This document shows, one piece after another, positions 53,893 through 64,000 of a DNA stretch of 64,000 nt (position 1 is its first letter; every line of letters starts with the position of its first letter). The notes beneath the pieces were generated by a model. It was not told where the DNA came from. It saw only the letters and a list, made by a program, of their open reading frames with translations, and searched no databases. The DNA is from Piromyces finnis. Lineage: Eukaryota; Neocallimastigomycota; Neocallimastigomycetes; Neocallimastigales; Neocallimastigaceae. The stretch is taken from positions 496,001-560,000 of the forward strand of contig MCFH01000017.1 of assembly GCA_002104945.1 (NCBI GenBank), read 5' to 3'. Both the position numbers and the translations under genes were made by a program.

Positions 53893-56800
53893 ATGGATTT
53901 CAATAATTTAATCAATATTAACCCTAGTGAGAAGAAGACTAAAGATTCCTCTGATCCTACTGCTTCTAAACTTATAAAAGCTATGACAAAATTTATCCCG
54001 ACATTTTTCTCTCCAAGTGGGGTGTTGGCCAAGGAGAGAACAGAAAATGTTAAGGATAATATCCTGGAAATAGTAGTCCAGAGCGAATGTTTCATTAAGG
54101 ATCACCCTCACTCTTCAATCTGATGAAGCAAAAAATACCTTCATCATAAATAAGTTGACAGGTGTTGCTAGAAAATGGGGTTTATCCCTCTTAATTGACG
54201 GGACACTTAGTACCCTTAACTTTAATGAGTTTAAGCAACTACTTTTAAACAATTTTGATGTGGGAATGAAAAGAAACAAAAATACGTTCTAATGAACAAA
54301 CTGTGGAATCTTAAGCAACTTCAATTAGGAAAAGCTACTGATTATACTATTAAATTCCGAAGATTGGCCGGAAGAATAGGATGGCCTGATGAGATTTTTG
54401 TAGACATTATTGGCAAGGGTCTTTTTGATCGTGTAAGACAAGCCTCCACCCCATCGTTGTTACGACATGACAATTGACTTAATTCCAGGAAGTCAATTAT
54501 ACTTCGGTCCGATATACTCTTTAACAGTTAAGGAATTAGAAGCTTTAAAGGAGTATATTAAAGGAAATCCTTTCAAAGGTTTTATAAGGAAGTCCAAGTC
54601 CCCGGTCCTCTTTGTTAAAAAACACAATGGTTCTCTTAGGTTATGCGTTGATTATCGACGCTTAAATTCTATACCCATTAGAAATAGTTACCCTATACTA
54701 AGGATCAATGATCTCATTGAATCTTTCAAGAGTGCGAAGACTTTTACCTGTTTAGATCTACGCTCGGCTTACAATCTAGTACGAATAAAGAAGGGTCACG
54801 AATATCTCACTGCCTTTAGAACTCCTTTGGGACACTTTGAATACCTCATGATGCCTTTTTGTCTACGTTACGCCCCCTCTGTTTTCAAAGGTTTATTCAA
54901 GATGTCCTTTCTGATGTTCTGGGTTCCTACACTCAAGTTTACCTCGACAAGATAATTATATATTCAAATAACACTTCTGAACATATCAGACATGTTTGCA
55001 CAGTACTCCAGGCTCTAATTAAGAACGGGTTATACGCTAAACCCGAGAAATGTGAATTCCATGTAGAAAAAACTACATTCTTAGGATTCACAGTATCCGT
55101 TAATGGTTTAACTATGGATCAAGATAAAATAAAATCGGTCCTAGACTGGCTCACACCAAAAAACACTAAAGAACTCCAAAGTATTTTAGGTTTATGTAAT
55201 TTTTATAGGAAATTCATTAAGAATTTCGCAAAAATTCATGGAGCCTCTCAGAAAATTATTAAAAAAGAACTCTAACTTCCTTTGGGATCAAAGTGCTGAG
55301 GATGCATTTGTTAAACTTAAAAGTGATTAGTGTCTGATAGCTTATTAACTTTTCCTGATGCCGACAAATCGTTTATTGTAGAGACCGATGCGAGCGACTT
55401 CGCAATTAGCTGTGTACTCTCTCAATATAACGATGCTGACAATCTTATACACCCGGTTGCCTTTCACTCCAGATCGCTAACCAATCCAGAGATAAATTAT
55501 ACAATCTATGATAAGGAACTTTTGGCGATTATTACTGTATTTGATACATGGAGATACCATCTGGAGAGTGCCAAATTCCCTGTGCAGGTAATAACTAACC
55601 ATAAAAATCTCTTATATTTCAAAAAATCCCAACATCTGAATCAAAGGCAGATCCGTTAGAGTCTTTTCTTATCAAAATTTAACTTCAGAATTTCTTATAG
55701 ACCAGGGAGTAGTGGCGGGAAACCGGATGCCCTATCCAGACGCCCAGACTATAAAATGCCTTTTGAAAATACTAGTCGCCCTATTTTTCAAGAAGAATCC
55801 TTTTGTTGTGCTACAAGTGATAATGTTAATAGCTTAATAAACGCCCAGAAGGAAAATAAATTCTGTAGGGAAACTTTGGATAAGATAAAAAACCATTCTA
55901 TCAAAGTTAAAAGTCCTTTGTTCAGTTTAACTGATGGTATACTTTACTTTCAAAACCGCATCATTGTACCACATCCTCTTAGGGCTAGGATCCTTAAATC
56001 ATTCCACGATCTACCAACAAGCGGCCACCAAGGAATTGACAAAACAATGGAAAAAATTAAAAGATACTACTGGTGGCCTAATATGCAAAAGGATGTCCAA
56101 AACTATGTACTTTCCTGTGATGTTTGTGGTAAATGTAAAATTCTCAGACACAAACCTTATGGAAGAATTCAACCATTGCCGGTTCCGAATAAACCATGGT
56201 AAATCATTGATGTTGATTTCATTGTCTACCTACCAAGCTTACAGGATTTTTCTTGTATTATGGTAGTCGCGGACCATCTAACAAAATGAGTCATATGGTG
56301 CCCTGTGCCGACGTCCCTTCCGCGGATCTAACCGCTAAACTTTTTCTTTTTAATGTCTTTAGGTATCATGGATTTCACAAAATAATCATTTCTGATCATG
56401 GTTCCCAGTTCTCATCTGAATTCTGGATTTCTCTTTGTTCTTCTCTCTGTATAAAGCCTAGAATTGCAACGGCTCATCACCAATAATCTAATGGTCAAAT
56501 TGAAAGAATTAACGCGATGATTGAGCAATACTTGAGATGCTACTATTCTTCAGCCCAGAGTGAATGGTGTTTTTATCTACCTCTTTGTGAATGCGCGTAT
56601 AACAACTCCTTACATAAGTCCATTGGTGTTTTCCCATTTTTCGCGAATTATGGGTTTAACCCTAATTGTATCATTGACTCTCCTCCAATTCTCTTAAAGG
56701 ATAAGGCTTCAAATCTTTCTAGGGACTGGGCTTCTCACTTTGAAGGTCTTAAATCTCACTTAGCCAAAGCTAAAGAAGACTTCAAGAAGTCCGTTAATCC

Positions 56801-57064
56801 TAAAAAATCTGCTGGACCTGACCTTAAAGTGAATGACATGGTTTGGTTAAAAAGGTACTATTTTTCCAACGAACCTTCTAAGAAACTATCTTCATAATAT
56901 TTAGGGCCGTTTAAAATCATTGAAAAGAGGGAAAGAATGAACTACCGTCTTGAGTTGCCAGAAAACTTACACCACCCTGTATTTCATATTTCGCAATTAG
57001 AACCATGCTTAAAAAGTAATCCTGAACTTAAAGAATCATCTGAAGAGGAGCAATGTAAGAATTA
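53893..57064 (+). pseudogene. pol: Family C Ty3/gypsy gag-pol, second copy
   Basis: Gag 53,893-54,477 in three frames (SKLIKAMTKFIPTFFSPSG, INKLTGVARKWGLSLLIDG, GKATDYTIKFRRLAGRIGW). A deletion near 54,467 removes the end of Gag and the protease. RT 54,467-55,275 (LRLCVDYRRLN, active site VYLDKI instead of YLDD). RNase H 55,330-55,740 (FIVETDASDFAISCVLSQ, VITNHKN with N for D). Integrase zinc domain 55,934-56,170 (TSGHQGIDKTMEKIKRYYWW, SCDVCGKCK). Core 56,253-56,890 (IIISDHGSQFSSEFW, SNGQIERINAMIEQYL). GPY/F YLGPFKIIEK and FHISQLEPC end it at 57,064. Frameshifts and stops prevent expression. The minus-strand copy lies at 27,375-30,540. Confidence 0.9.
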
Positions 57065-57441
57065 ATATTAAATTATTTAATATTTATTCTTAGATTATAT
57101 AATTGTACATTATATAGAAATTTATTTAATACATTAGTTATCTATACATTTAATTATTAAATATTTATTTAAAATATTATTAAAACATCCATTAATATAA
57201 TATAGTAATTTATTTAGTATATTAGTTATTTATACATTTAATTACATTATTAATATATATTTAAAACATTATTAATTCGTTCATTAATATAATATAGTAA
57301 ATTATTTAAAGTATTAATTTTACATACACTTAATTTAATTAATAGTATATATTTTGATATAGTAATTTATTTATTTACTTTATTACTAAAATTATTATAC
57401 AAAATCTTTTACAAAATATATAACATATTATTTTGTTAAAT
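57065..57441. other. A+T-rich stretch after family C
   Basis: Two similar blocks (TACATTAGTTATCTATACAT near 57,121 and TATTAGTTATTTATACATTT near 57,220) suggest an internal duplication. Position fits a decayed LTR. No gene. Confidence 0.4.
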
Positions 57442-57885
57442 ACATTAGAAATATCGGATATTACAGTTTTTCCTTTATTAGGTTTTACTTAATATTATGA
57501 TGATTGGTATGTTTAGAATATCAATCGAATTTCTTTTTAGATTTTTCTTCTAATATTTTCCTAAAAAGATTATTTGTTAATATTAGAAATTATTTATTTA
57601 ACTTTAAATTTTGATAAATATATAAATAAGAGAACTCTTGGATTTCATTAAAGAATCCAAAGTTATTATTATAAGAACAAACTATAATAAATAACCTTTT
57701 CAAAAAACTATATTAATAAAAATATTTAAACTAAAAATATTCTTAAAATTTTGTGATGTTTATTATAACTCATTTATAATAAACTCTTTAAGATAAGTAT
57801 TTATTTTATTATTTTTTTTAAGAAATTCCTCAATTTAATAATACAAAATACATATTGTATTATTATATTGTAGATAATAATAATT
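57442..57885. repeat. Inverted repeat arm (partner 46,968-47,405)
   Basis: About 440 bases, reverse complement of 46,968-47,405, with few differences. The two arms enclose about 10 kb holding family B (-) and family C (+). Confidence 0.8.
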
Positions 57886-57897
57886 ATTACAATCATT

Positions 57898-58439
57898 GAT
57901 ACGGTATGATATTATCTTAATTCTATAAATGAATATAGAAAGTGATAATATCTATATCTAAAATTTAATAAATAAAAATAAAGAAAATAAAATAAATGAT
58001 TTTTATACTTGTTCATTTACAAGTCTTTGTTAGTTTAAAATATAAAATTATTTTATTTAATTATAAGGTTTTAATAACTCTTGTATTATTAAATATATAT
58101 ATGTTATTCTTATTCAATACATCTCGTATGTATAACTATAATTACAAATATTATTTTATATAAATTATATATATAAATTATATATCTAATTTTACTGGAT
58201 TATTAGGAACAATTTTTAAAAAGAACATTTTTTATTACTATTTATACAAAATTATTATTTTAAAGTATAATTATAAATAAATATAAGCTATTTAATTTAA
58301 AAAGAATTAAACAATTAAATAAACAAAAAGCTTACATTTATAATTTTAATTTAATAATTTTATATATGTTAATTATTTTAAATTTTTAACTATTTGTGTT
58401 TTAATATTATTATTATTATTATTATCGTTATTATTATTG
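57898..58439 (+). repeat. LTR copy (partner 32,135-32,415, inverted)
   Basis: Begins TGATACGGTATGATATTATC with AGAAAGTGATAATATC, an internal hairpin near the start as in 30,866. 57,930-58,225 matches 32,135-32,415 in reverse. The end is not defined. Confidence 0.6.
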
Positions 58440-58932
58440 TTATTATTATAATTTATAAATAATAAATTAATAGAATAGTTAATTTTGAAATTATATAGAC
58501 TTAATATATTTTAAAATAATATTAAATAATTAAAATAATGTAAAATATAAATATTTAATTAAATTTTAACAATGTAAAACATAAACAATTTTTGTTTATA
58601 AACAAACTTAAATGTAATTAAATAGTATAAATAGAAATAGAAAATATTATTTTAAAATTTGTTACTAATTAGCCAGGAAAATCAGAATATTTTAATAAGA
58701 ATTATAATAAATTAATATATTTTTTTTTATAATACATAGCGAGATGTATTATATATTTATTTTAAATAAATAAGCTAATATTATAAAACAAGATGTTTTT
58801 AAAATTTTAAATTTTATTTATTAATAATATAAACTTGTAGAATGAGCAAGTAAAAATAAATCATTCAATTACACACAAATATACCACTTTCTAATTCTGT
58901 TTAGAATTAAGGTATATTTGAACTTGTGTCAA
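58440..58932 (-). repeat. LTR of the TGACACAAG family, minus orientation
   Basis: Reverse complement of 32,445-32,947. Its start TGACACAAGTTCAAATATAC reads leftward from 58,932. Confidence 0.7.
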
Positions 58933-59470
58933 TCAAAAAGCGATTCTTTTATTAAAGAAAAGTGTGGTAAGCACACTAGTTATATTAATTAACAAATATA
59001 ATACGCTTTCAATAGGAAAGCGTAAAGCTAATAATATTTATAAAGAAAATTAAATAATATTTTTATTTTAGCAATAACTTAATATATACTGATATTAAGT
59101 TATTAAAAATATTAAAATTTTTAAAATTTTAGGTTTTATAGGAGTTTATAAATTTTATTAACTTTAAGTTAAAAAATTACTAACGCTAAAGCTTCGTAAT
59201 TTTTGTCAATTTTTGTTCTTTTTATACATGAACAATTTTAATTATTACATTTTTTAATTTTAATTAATTATTATCTAATTATAAAATATTTAATTTTTAT
59301 AAATTAATAATTAATATAATTATTGTAAATAGTTAATAAATTTAAATTAAAATTTTTAATAATAAAATTTTAATAATTTTAAAAAATTTAATAATTTCAA
59401 ATATTAGAAATTTTATACTTTGAAATTTTTTAATAAAAATTTAAAAAATAAATTTTTTCAAATTTTCAAA
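58933..59470. repeat. Repeat block shared with 14,989-15,200 and 24,480-24,740
   Basis: 58,970-59,215 matches 14,989-15,145 with about 90 extra bases. 59,205-59,460 is the reverse complement of 24,480-24,740. No gene. Confidence 0.65.
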
Positions 59471-61063
59471 TTTTCAGATTTTAAAAAATTTTATAATTTT
59501 TGTAAAGTGGGCTTGAGTTGATATGTAACTTGGTCAGAATGTTTTATATAATATAACTTAATCTAGAATAAAATATTAAACTTATTAATAATTTAATTAT
59601 GAAATTTATTTATTAATTAATTATTTATTAAAATAATATTTATTAAGTTATAGATTATAATTAATAATTGATATTGATATGAATTCATATGATAGATCTT
59701 AAGATTAATCTTTTAAATTACTTTTAAAATAAAAGTATTGTCTTAACCATTTTAAATTATAAATATTTAATATTAAATTGAGAATAACAATTGCTGATAC
59801 TAATTATATATTCTCATGATTAATTAATAATTATAACTGATGATTTTTGATCCAAAGGTTTTTTGGTTTGATTATGATTGAGGTTATTAATCAAAAATTA
59901 TTTGAAAAATTATTAATTTTTATAATTGACTAGGTTTGTAATCAAGAATATTTATTATCTAATCTTATTTAATAATAATGGAGACTTTTTAAATTGAATT
60001 ATTTATAGAAAGTTGGATGACTTGAATAATGACTTTAATTATATAAATTAATATTGATCATTTTAATATATATTATTATATATTAACAGAAACTAATTAA
60101 ATCTTTTAATAGCTATATCTCAAGAACTAGTGGTCTAAATTAGCTGAAAATTTGTGAGAATATAGATCTCAACTAGTACTTTCTATTAAAGTTGATTTAA
60201 AGTCTCTAGAAAATGGAAATAGGACGCGAAATTCAGAAGTTGTCACTAATTTCGTATAATATATTTTTTTTCTCAAAGGTTAATTTATTGAAAATTAAAT
60301 TTTTGTGATCCTTAACCCTTTTCAATATTAAATTTTTTCAAAGTGATCTTTTAATTATTTTTAAAAGTATTTTATAATTTTTGAAATATAAATTTGATTT
60401 TTAAATTGTTTATTTGAATATTTAATTTATTTTTTAATCGTCTTCTATTCTTGACATTGTGTTTATTCAACTAGTTTTTATTTTGTTTTTATGTGAGTAG
60501 CGTATCAAAAATGATACGTATTATTTAATAATATCATAAATTTAATCATTTATTTTATTTCCAGAAATTAAACAAAAGGGAATTATACAAAATAATATAT
60601 TCTAATAAAATAATGAAAAAGGATTATTTGTATATTTATTTATCTTATATCTTATAACTAATAATTATATTTTAGTGTTATTAATTATTTTGTTTTATTA
60701 TATTTTATTATTTTCAACAATTTATACACCAAGTATCTGAATATAAAAAAGGGAAATAAACATAAAAATCTTATTTATAACTGTCTCTTTAATTTTATTA
60801 ATAAAAATAATTTTAAATACATTTATATATTTAATATAAAAATATTTAAGTTAAAATAACTATAAAAATTCTCAATAATTAATTATATTTTATAAAAGAA
60901 CTCTCTCTCTTAAATAAAAGTTAATCTTTGTTACTTTTATATGAAATTTTTATAATATTTTATTGGTTAGTTAATAACTGATTAAGCTATTAAATAATTC
61001 CTAACCCTTAATTCAACTATATAAGTTTAATATTTTTAACTATATAATTTTATCATGCATCAA
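59471..61063. other. A+T-rich region without recognised genes
   Basis: The part 60,110-60,300 is less A/T-rich (AGAACTAGTGG, GGAAATAGGACGCGAAATTC) and resembles in general style, not in alignable sequence, the stretches before family C and D genes. I see no coding sequence. Confidence 0.4.
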
Positions 61064-61540
61064 CAAATGGCACAAGTATAAATATACCTTAATTCTAAAT
61101 AAAATTAGAAAGTGGTATATTTGGTGTATATTTGAATGATTTATTTTTACTTGCTCATTCTACAAGTTTTATATAATTTATAAATAAAATTTAAAAATTT
61201 AAAAACACATCTTGTTTTATAATATTAATTTATTAATTTAAAATAAATATATAATACATCTCGCTATGTATTATAAAAAAATATATTAATTTATTATAAT
61301 TTTAAAATATTCTAATTTTCCTGGCTAATTAGTAACAATCTTTAAAAATAATATTTTCTATTTCTATTTATAATAAATAATTGCATTTAAGTTTGTTTAT
61401 AAACAAAAGTTGTTTATATTTTACATTTTTAAAATTTAATTAAATATTTATATTTTACATTATTTTAATTATTTATTATTATTTTAATTTATATTAATTT
61501 ATTATTTATATATTTCATTCTTTATCACAAATTATGTAAA
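61064..61540 (+). repeat. LTR copy of the TGACACAAG family
   Basis: Starts TGGCACAAGTATAAATATAC, and follows 32,445-32,947 in the same orientation with several small changes. The 3' end is decayed. Confidence 0.65.
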
Positions 61541-62663
61541 AGGTTTATTATAAAATTAGTTAGTAAGTTATGTAATTAGTTAATTAAGTTAGTTATTACC
61601 TCTCTATACGAGTTAATAACTAAATAAAGTTTTATAAAAAATAATAAAAGAACTAAAATAAATATTATAACACAAAAATAAATATAAATATATAAATGTT
61701 ATTATGAAATAAATTTACTTAAATAATTATTTTTAATTATATCTTTTATTTATTATTTATAATTATCATACATTAATTGTTATTATAGTTATTAATTTAC
61801 TTTAATACTTACGCTAAAGTATTTAGCGTTTATTTACACTATTCTGTTTAACTATTCTAGTTTATTTCCTTTACCACTTGATTGGGTAAGACAAATAAAC
61901 TTCCTATTTAATGAATAACCATTAATATATGGTTATGCATATATCTGGCCAATAAGTGGTAACCAGAATATATGGTTTCAATTGAAATATTTGTGGGTAA
62001 ACTTATGGCCACAAATATTTCTTACAATGATGCGTTGACCGATATATTTTTGAATAATATAATGTCTTTAATAAATAATAAATTCTATATTATTATAATG
62101 AAACAATAAATTTAAAATAAAATAAAATATGTTTTATAATTAACAAATAAATCACTCAAAACTCGAAAATAAACTCTTATTATGTTTTAAATTAAATCTT
62201 TTATATTTTATAATTTATTGTCTTTTTTATTCTCTATTTATTGTCCTCATTTTTATGAAGAAGAATTTTATCTTCTTTTTATACATTTTTCATTTATTAC
62301 ATGTATTATTTTTAACTATTAAATATTATTATTACTATTGTTATTATTTATTAAAATTAAAAGAATAAATTAAAATTATGTCTTAGTATTATAAAATATT
62401 ATAGAATATTACTTATTTGATTTTCTTATTACTTCAAAATGTTTAAATTTAGAAAAATTATTATAAATTATCATTGACTATCATTAAATGTATAATACCT
62501 TGAATAAAATAATTAAAATTTAAAATTAAAATAATATTAAAATAAAAATATAACAAAATTAAAATATTAAAAGTATCAATTATTATAAACACTCATTTTA
62601 TACAGAAACATAAAAGAGTTCTGTATTTTATCTTTAGAATTGTTATTATTGTTTTATTTCCAG
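61541..62663. other. A+T-rich region with short inverted repeats
   Basis: No gene. Near 61,920-62,035 several small hairpins lie close together (CCATTAATATATGG; ATTTGTGG...CCACAAAT). Part of it (about 62,012-62,030) is the reverse complement of 6,885-6,905. Probably LTR sequence. Confidence 0.4.
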
Positions 62664-63824
62664 GTTTTAAGTATGATAATGAACTAAATTCTTTTGATGA
62701 ACATTTCTTTCTGCTATTGCACCACTAATAGGATCACATAATGTAGCAGTATTAAATTCCATTTTAATAATACGGAAAGGTCCAATGAAAAATGGATCTA
62801 ACTTTCTTCTTGAAAAATTTCTAACAAGTACTAAATCACCAGCTGAAAATGCAGTATTCATTGAAGCTTTTTGTTTTCTTCTATTTTCTCATAATTTATT
62901 AGCATTCTGAATATTTTTGGTAACTTCTATAACCCATTCCCAATGTGTAGTAAATTTATTTATTAAATATTCTTCAGGAGTTTCATATTCATTTTTATTA
63001 TTATATTCTATCATAAGTTCAAATGGTTGAAGGTCAGTACGACCATATAATAATTCAAAGCTAGAAAATTTTGTTACTTCATTTTTACAAGTACGTAGAG
63101 CCCATAAAGCCGATGGAAGAACTTCGTCCCATTCTTTATTTGAGTCTCCTAATAGTCGAATATTTTTAACAATTTCTCTATTACGATTTTCAACTTGTCC
63201 ATTTGTTTCTGGATGATAAATGCTAGAATATTGAACATATATACCATATAAATCAAGAAAACCTTTAGTAGCATCAGAAGTAAATTGTGGACCATTATCA
63301 GTAATTAATATTTCTGGAGTACCATGTCTAGAAAATACATTTGTAAGAAATTTTATAACATCCGTAGATTCAATTGATTTTAGAGGTTCAGCTACTTTTC
63401 TGATATTGTTTCCATCTTTATAATATTTTATTCCATTTATTAAGATAATTTTCTTTTTAAGAAATTCTTTAATTTTATTACTTCCTGGATATTCATTTGA
63501 ATTATTTTCACTAGTATCAATAGATGTGTCAGTTACAAGTACCGCTTCCGAGTCAGTATAATTATCTATTAATTCAATTTTTTCATTTTCAGATGGAACT
63601 GAGGATATTTTTATTTTATCTTCTATATTAAAATAATTATTTTTATCAATATTAAAAATATTAGATGGATCATATGAATGAATATTATTATGATTATTAT
63701 GGATATTAGGATTATAATAACTAGTTGTAATATTTTCATTTAATTTAGGAAAATCATTTTTATTTATATCTATTTTATTATTTAAGTTGCGAGTATCATT
63801 TAAGTAATTGATATCACTATTCAT
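62664..63824 (-). pseudogene. pol: Family A integrase with Asn-rich upstream region
   Basis: Minus strand. From 63,824 an Asn/Asp-rich run of about 110 codons leads to NKIKEFLKKKIILINGIKYY and KDGNNIRKVAE, the segment that normally precedes the integrase zinc domain. A deletion then removes HHCC and the first catalytic Asp. The core continues with FLTNVFSRHGTPEILITDNG, YHPETNGQVENRNREIVKNI, LPSALWALRTCKNEVTK. TGA at 62,891-62,889 stands at the place of a Trp. After it the same frame goes on: GDLVLVRNFSRRKLDPFFIG, PFRIIKMEFNTATLCDPISG, to a stop near 62,667. Similar to 3,115-5,402. Confidence 0.85.
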
Positions 63825-64000
63825 TACTTTATTATAAACAATATCATTATCATAGTCAGATAATTTATTTATTTCATTATTTTTAAAATAATTATTATTC
63901 AGGCTTTTATCAATATCATTTTTAAAATTTATATTTATATTTTTATTTCCATGTGAATTATTATTAATAGAGATATAATTATTTAAATCAACATTATTAA
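63825..64000 (-). other. Asn-rich continuation at the right edge
   Basis: ATT/ATA-rich sequence that on the minus strand codes mostly Asn, Lys, Asp and Ile. Probably the upstream continuation of the same degenerate polyprotein, cut by the window edge. Confidence 0.35.

Noticed and set aside
59835-59870. Hammerhead ribozyme core (CTGATGA)
   Set aside because: The required GAAA and the flanking stems are not present at suitable positions.

Overview
The window is about 64 kb of very A+T-rich eukaryotic DNA made almost entirely of retrotransposons at different stages of decay. I recognise no intact host gene. Asn-rich Gag proteins, chromodomain Ty3/gypsy relics, a Ty1/copia relic and an interstitial (CCCTAA)n tract fit an A+T-rich, probably early-diverging fungus. 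A gut fungus (Neocallimastigomycota) is one guess; microsporidia or another A+T-rich protist are not excluded by the sequence.

Layout. 1-1.4 kb: chromodomain gypsy relic (+). 3.1-5.4 kb: gypsy pol relic of family A (+). 5.4-10.4 kb: solo LTRs, one nested in another, a duplicated protein fragment and an unrecognised gene relic (-). 10.4-13.0 kb: two family A gag/pol starts (+) separated by an inverted RT piece. 14.4-15.0 kb: a truncated LTR of the young element. 15.2-22.2 kb: family B, a Gag-PR-RT-RNase H element with no visible integrase, broken by an inversion whose ends are duplicated and one of whose junctions carries telomere-type repeats. 22.2-27.2 kb: gypsy, family B and copia scraps. 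27.4-30.5 kb: family C gypsy (-). 33.6-36.6 kb: family D gypsy (+). 37,033-45,400: the best element, family A, with two 812-bp LTRs in which I see no difference. 46-48.6 kb: chromodomain relic, G-poor island, hairpin and a solo LTR with a clean target duplication. 48.9-53.6 kb: family B gag and pol (-). 53.9-57.1 kb: second family C copy (+). 57-62.6 kb: LTR debris. 62.7-63.8 kb: family A integrase relic (-).

How the best element should work. A tRNA-Tyr-like primer site follows the 5' LTR, then a 1.9 kb leader, then gag. The CCHC zinc knuckle ends at a UUUAAAC slippery heptamer directly before UAA, followed by an H-type pseudoknot. A -1 shift there enters the pol frame exactly. Two older relatives at 10.8 and 11.6 kb keep the slippery site, and one shows a matching pseudoknot with a changed but still paired stem 2. 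Despite its identical LTRs the copy carries a 1-nt lesion before the knuckle and an in-frame UAA before the protease, so it may need helper proteins, or these may be sequence errors.

The least ordinary system is family B. Its pol ends in a coiled-coil tail with a conserved basic and Ile-Glu-Ile-Asp terminus where integrase is expected, its RNase H carries a conserved insertion of about 80 residues, and at two loci pol is followed head-to-tail by gag in the same orientation.
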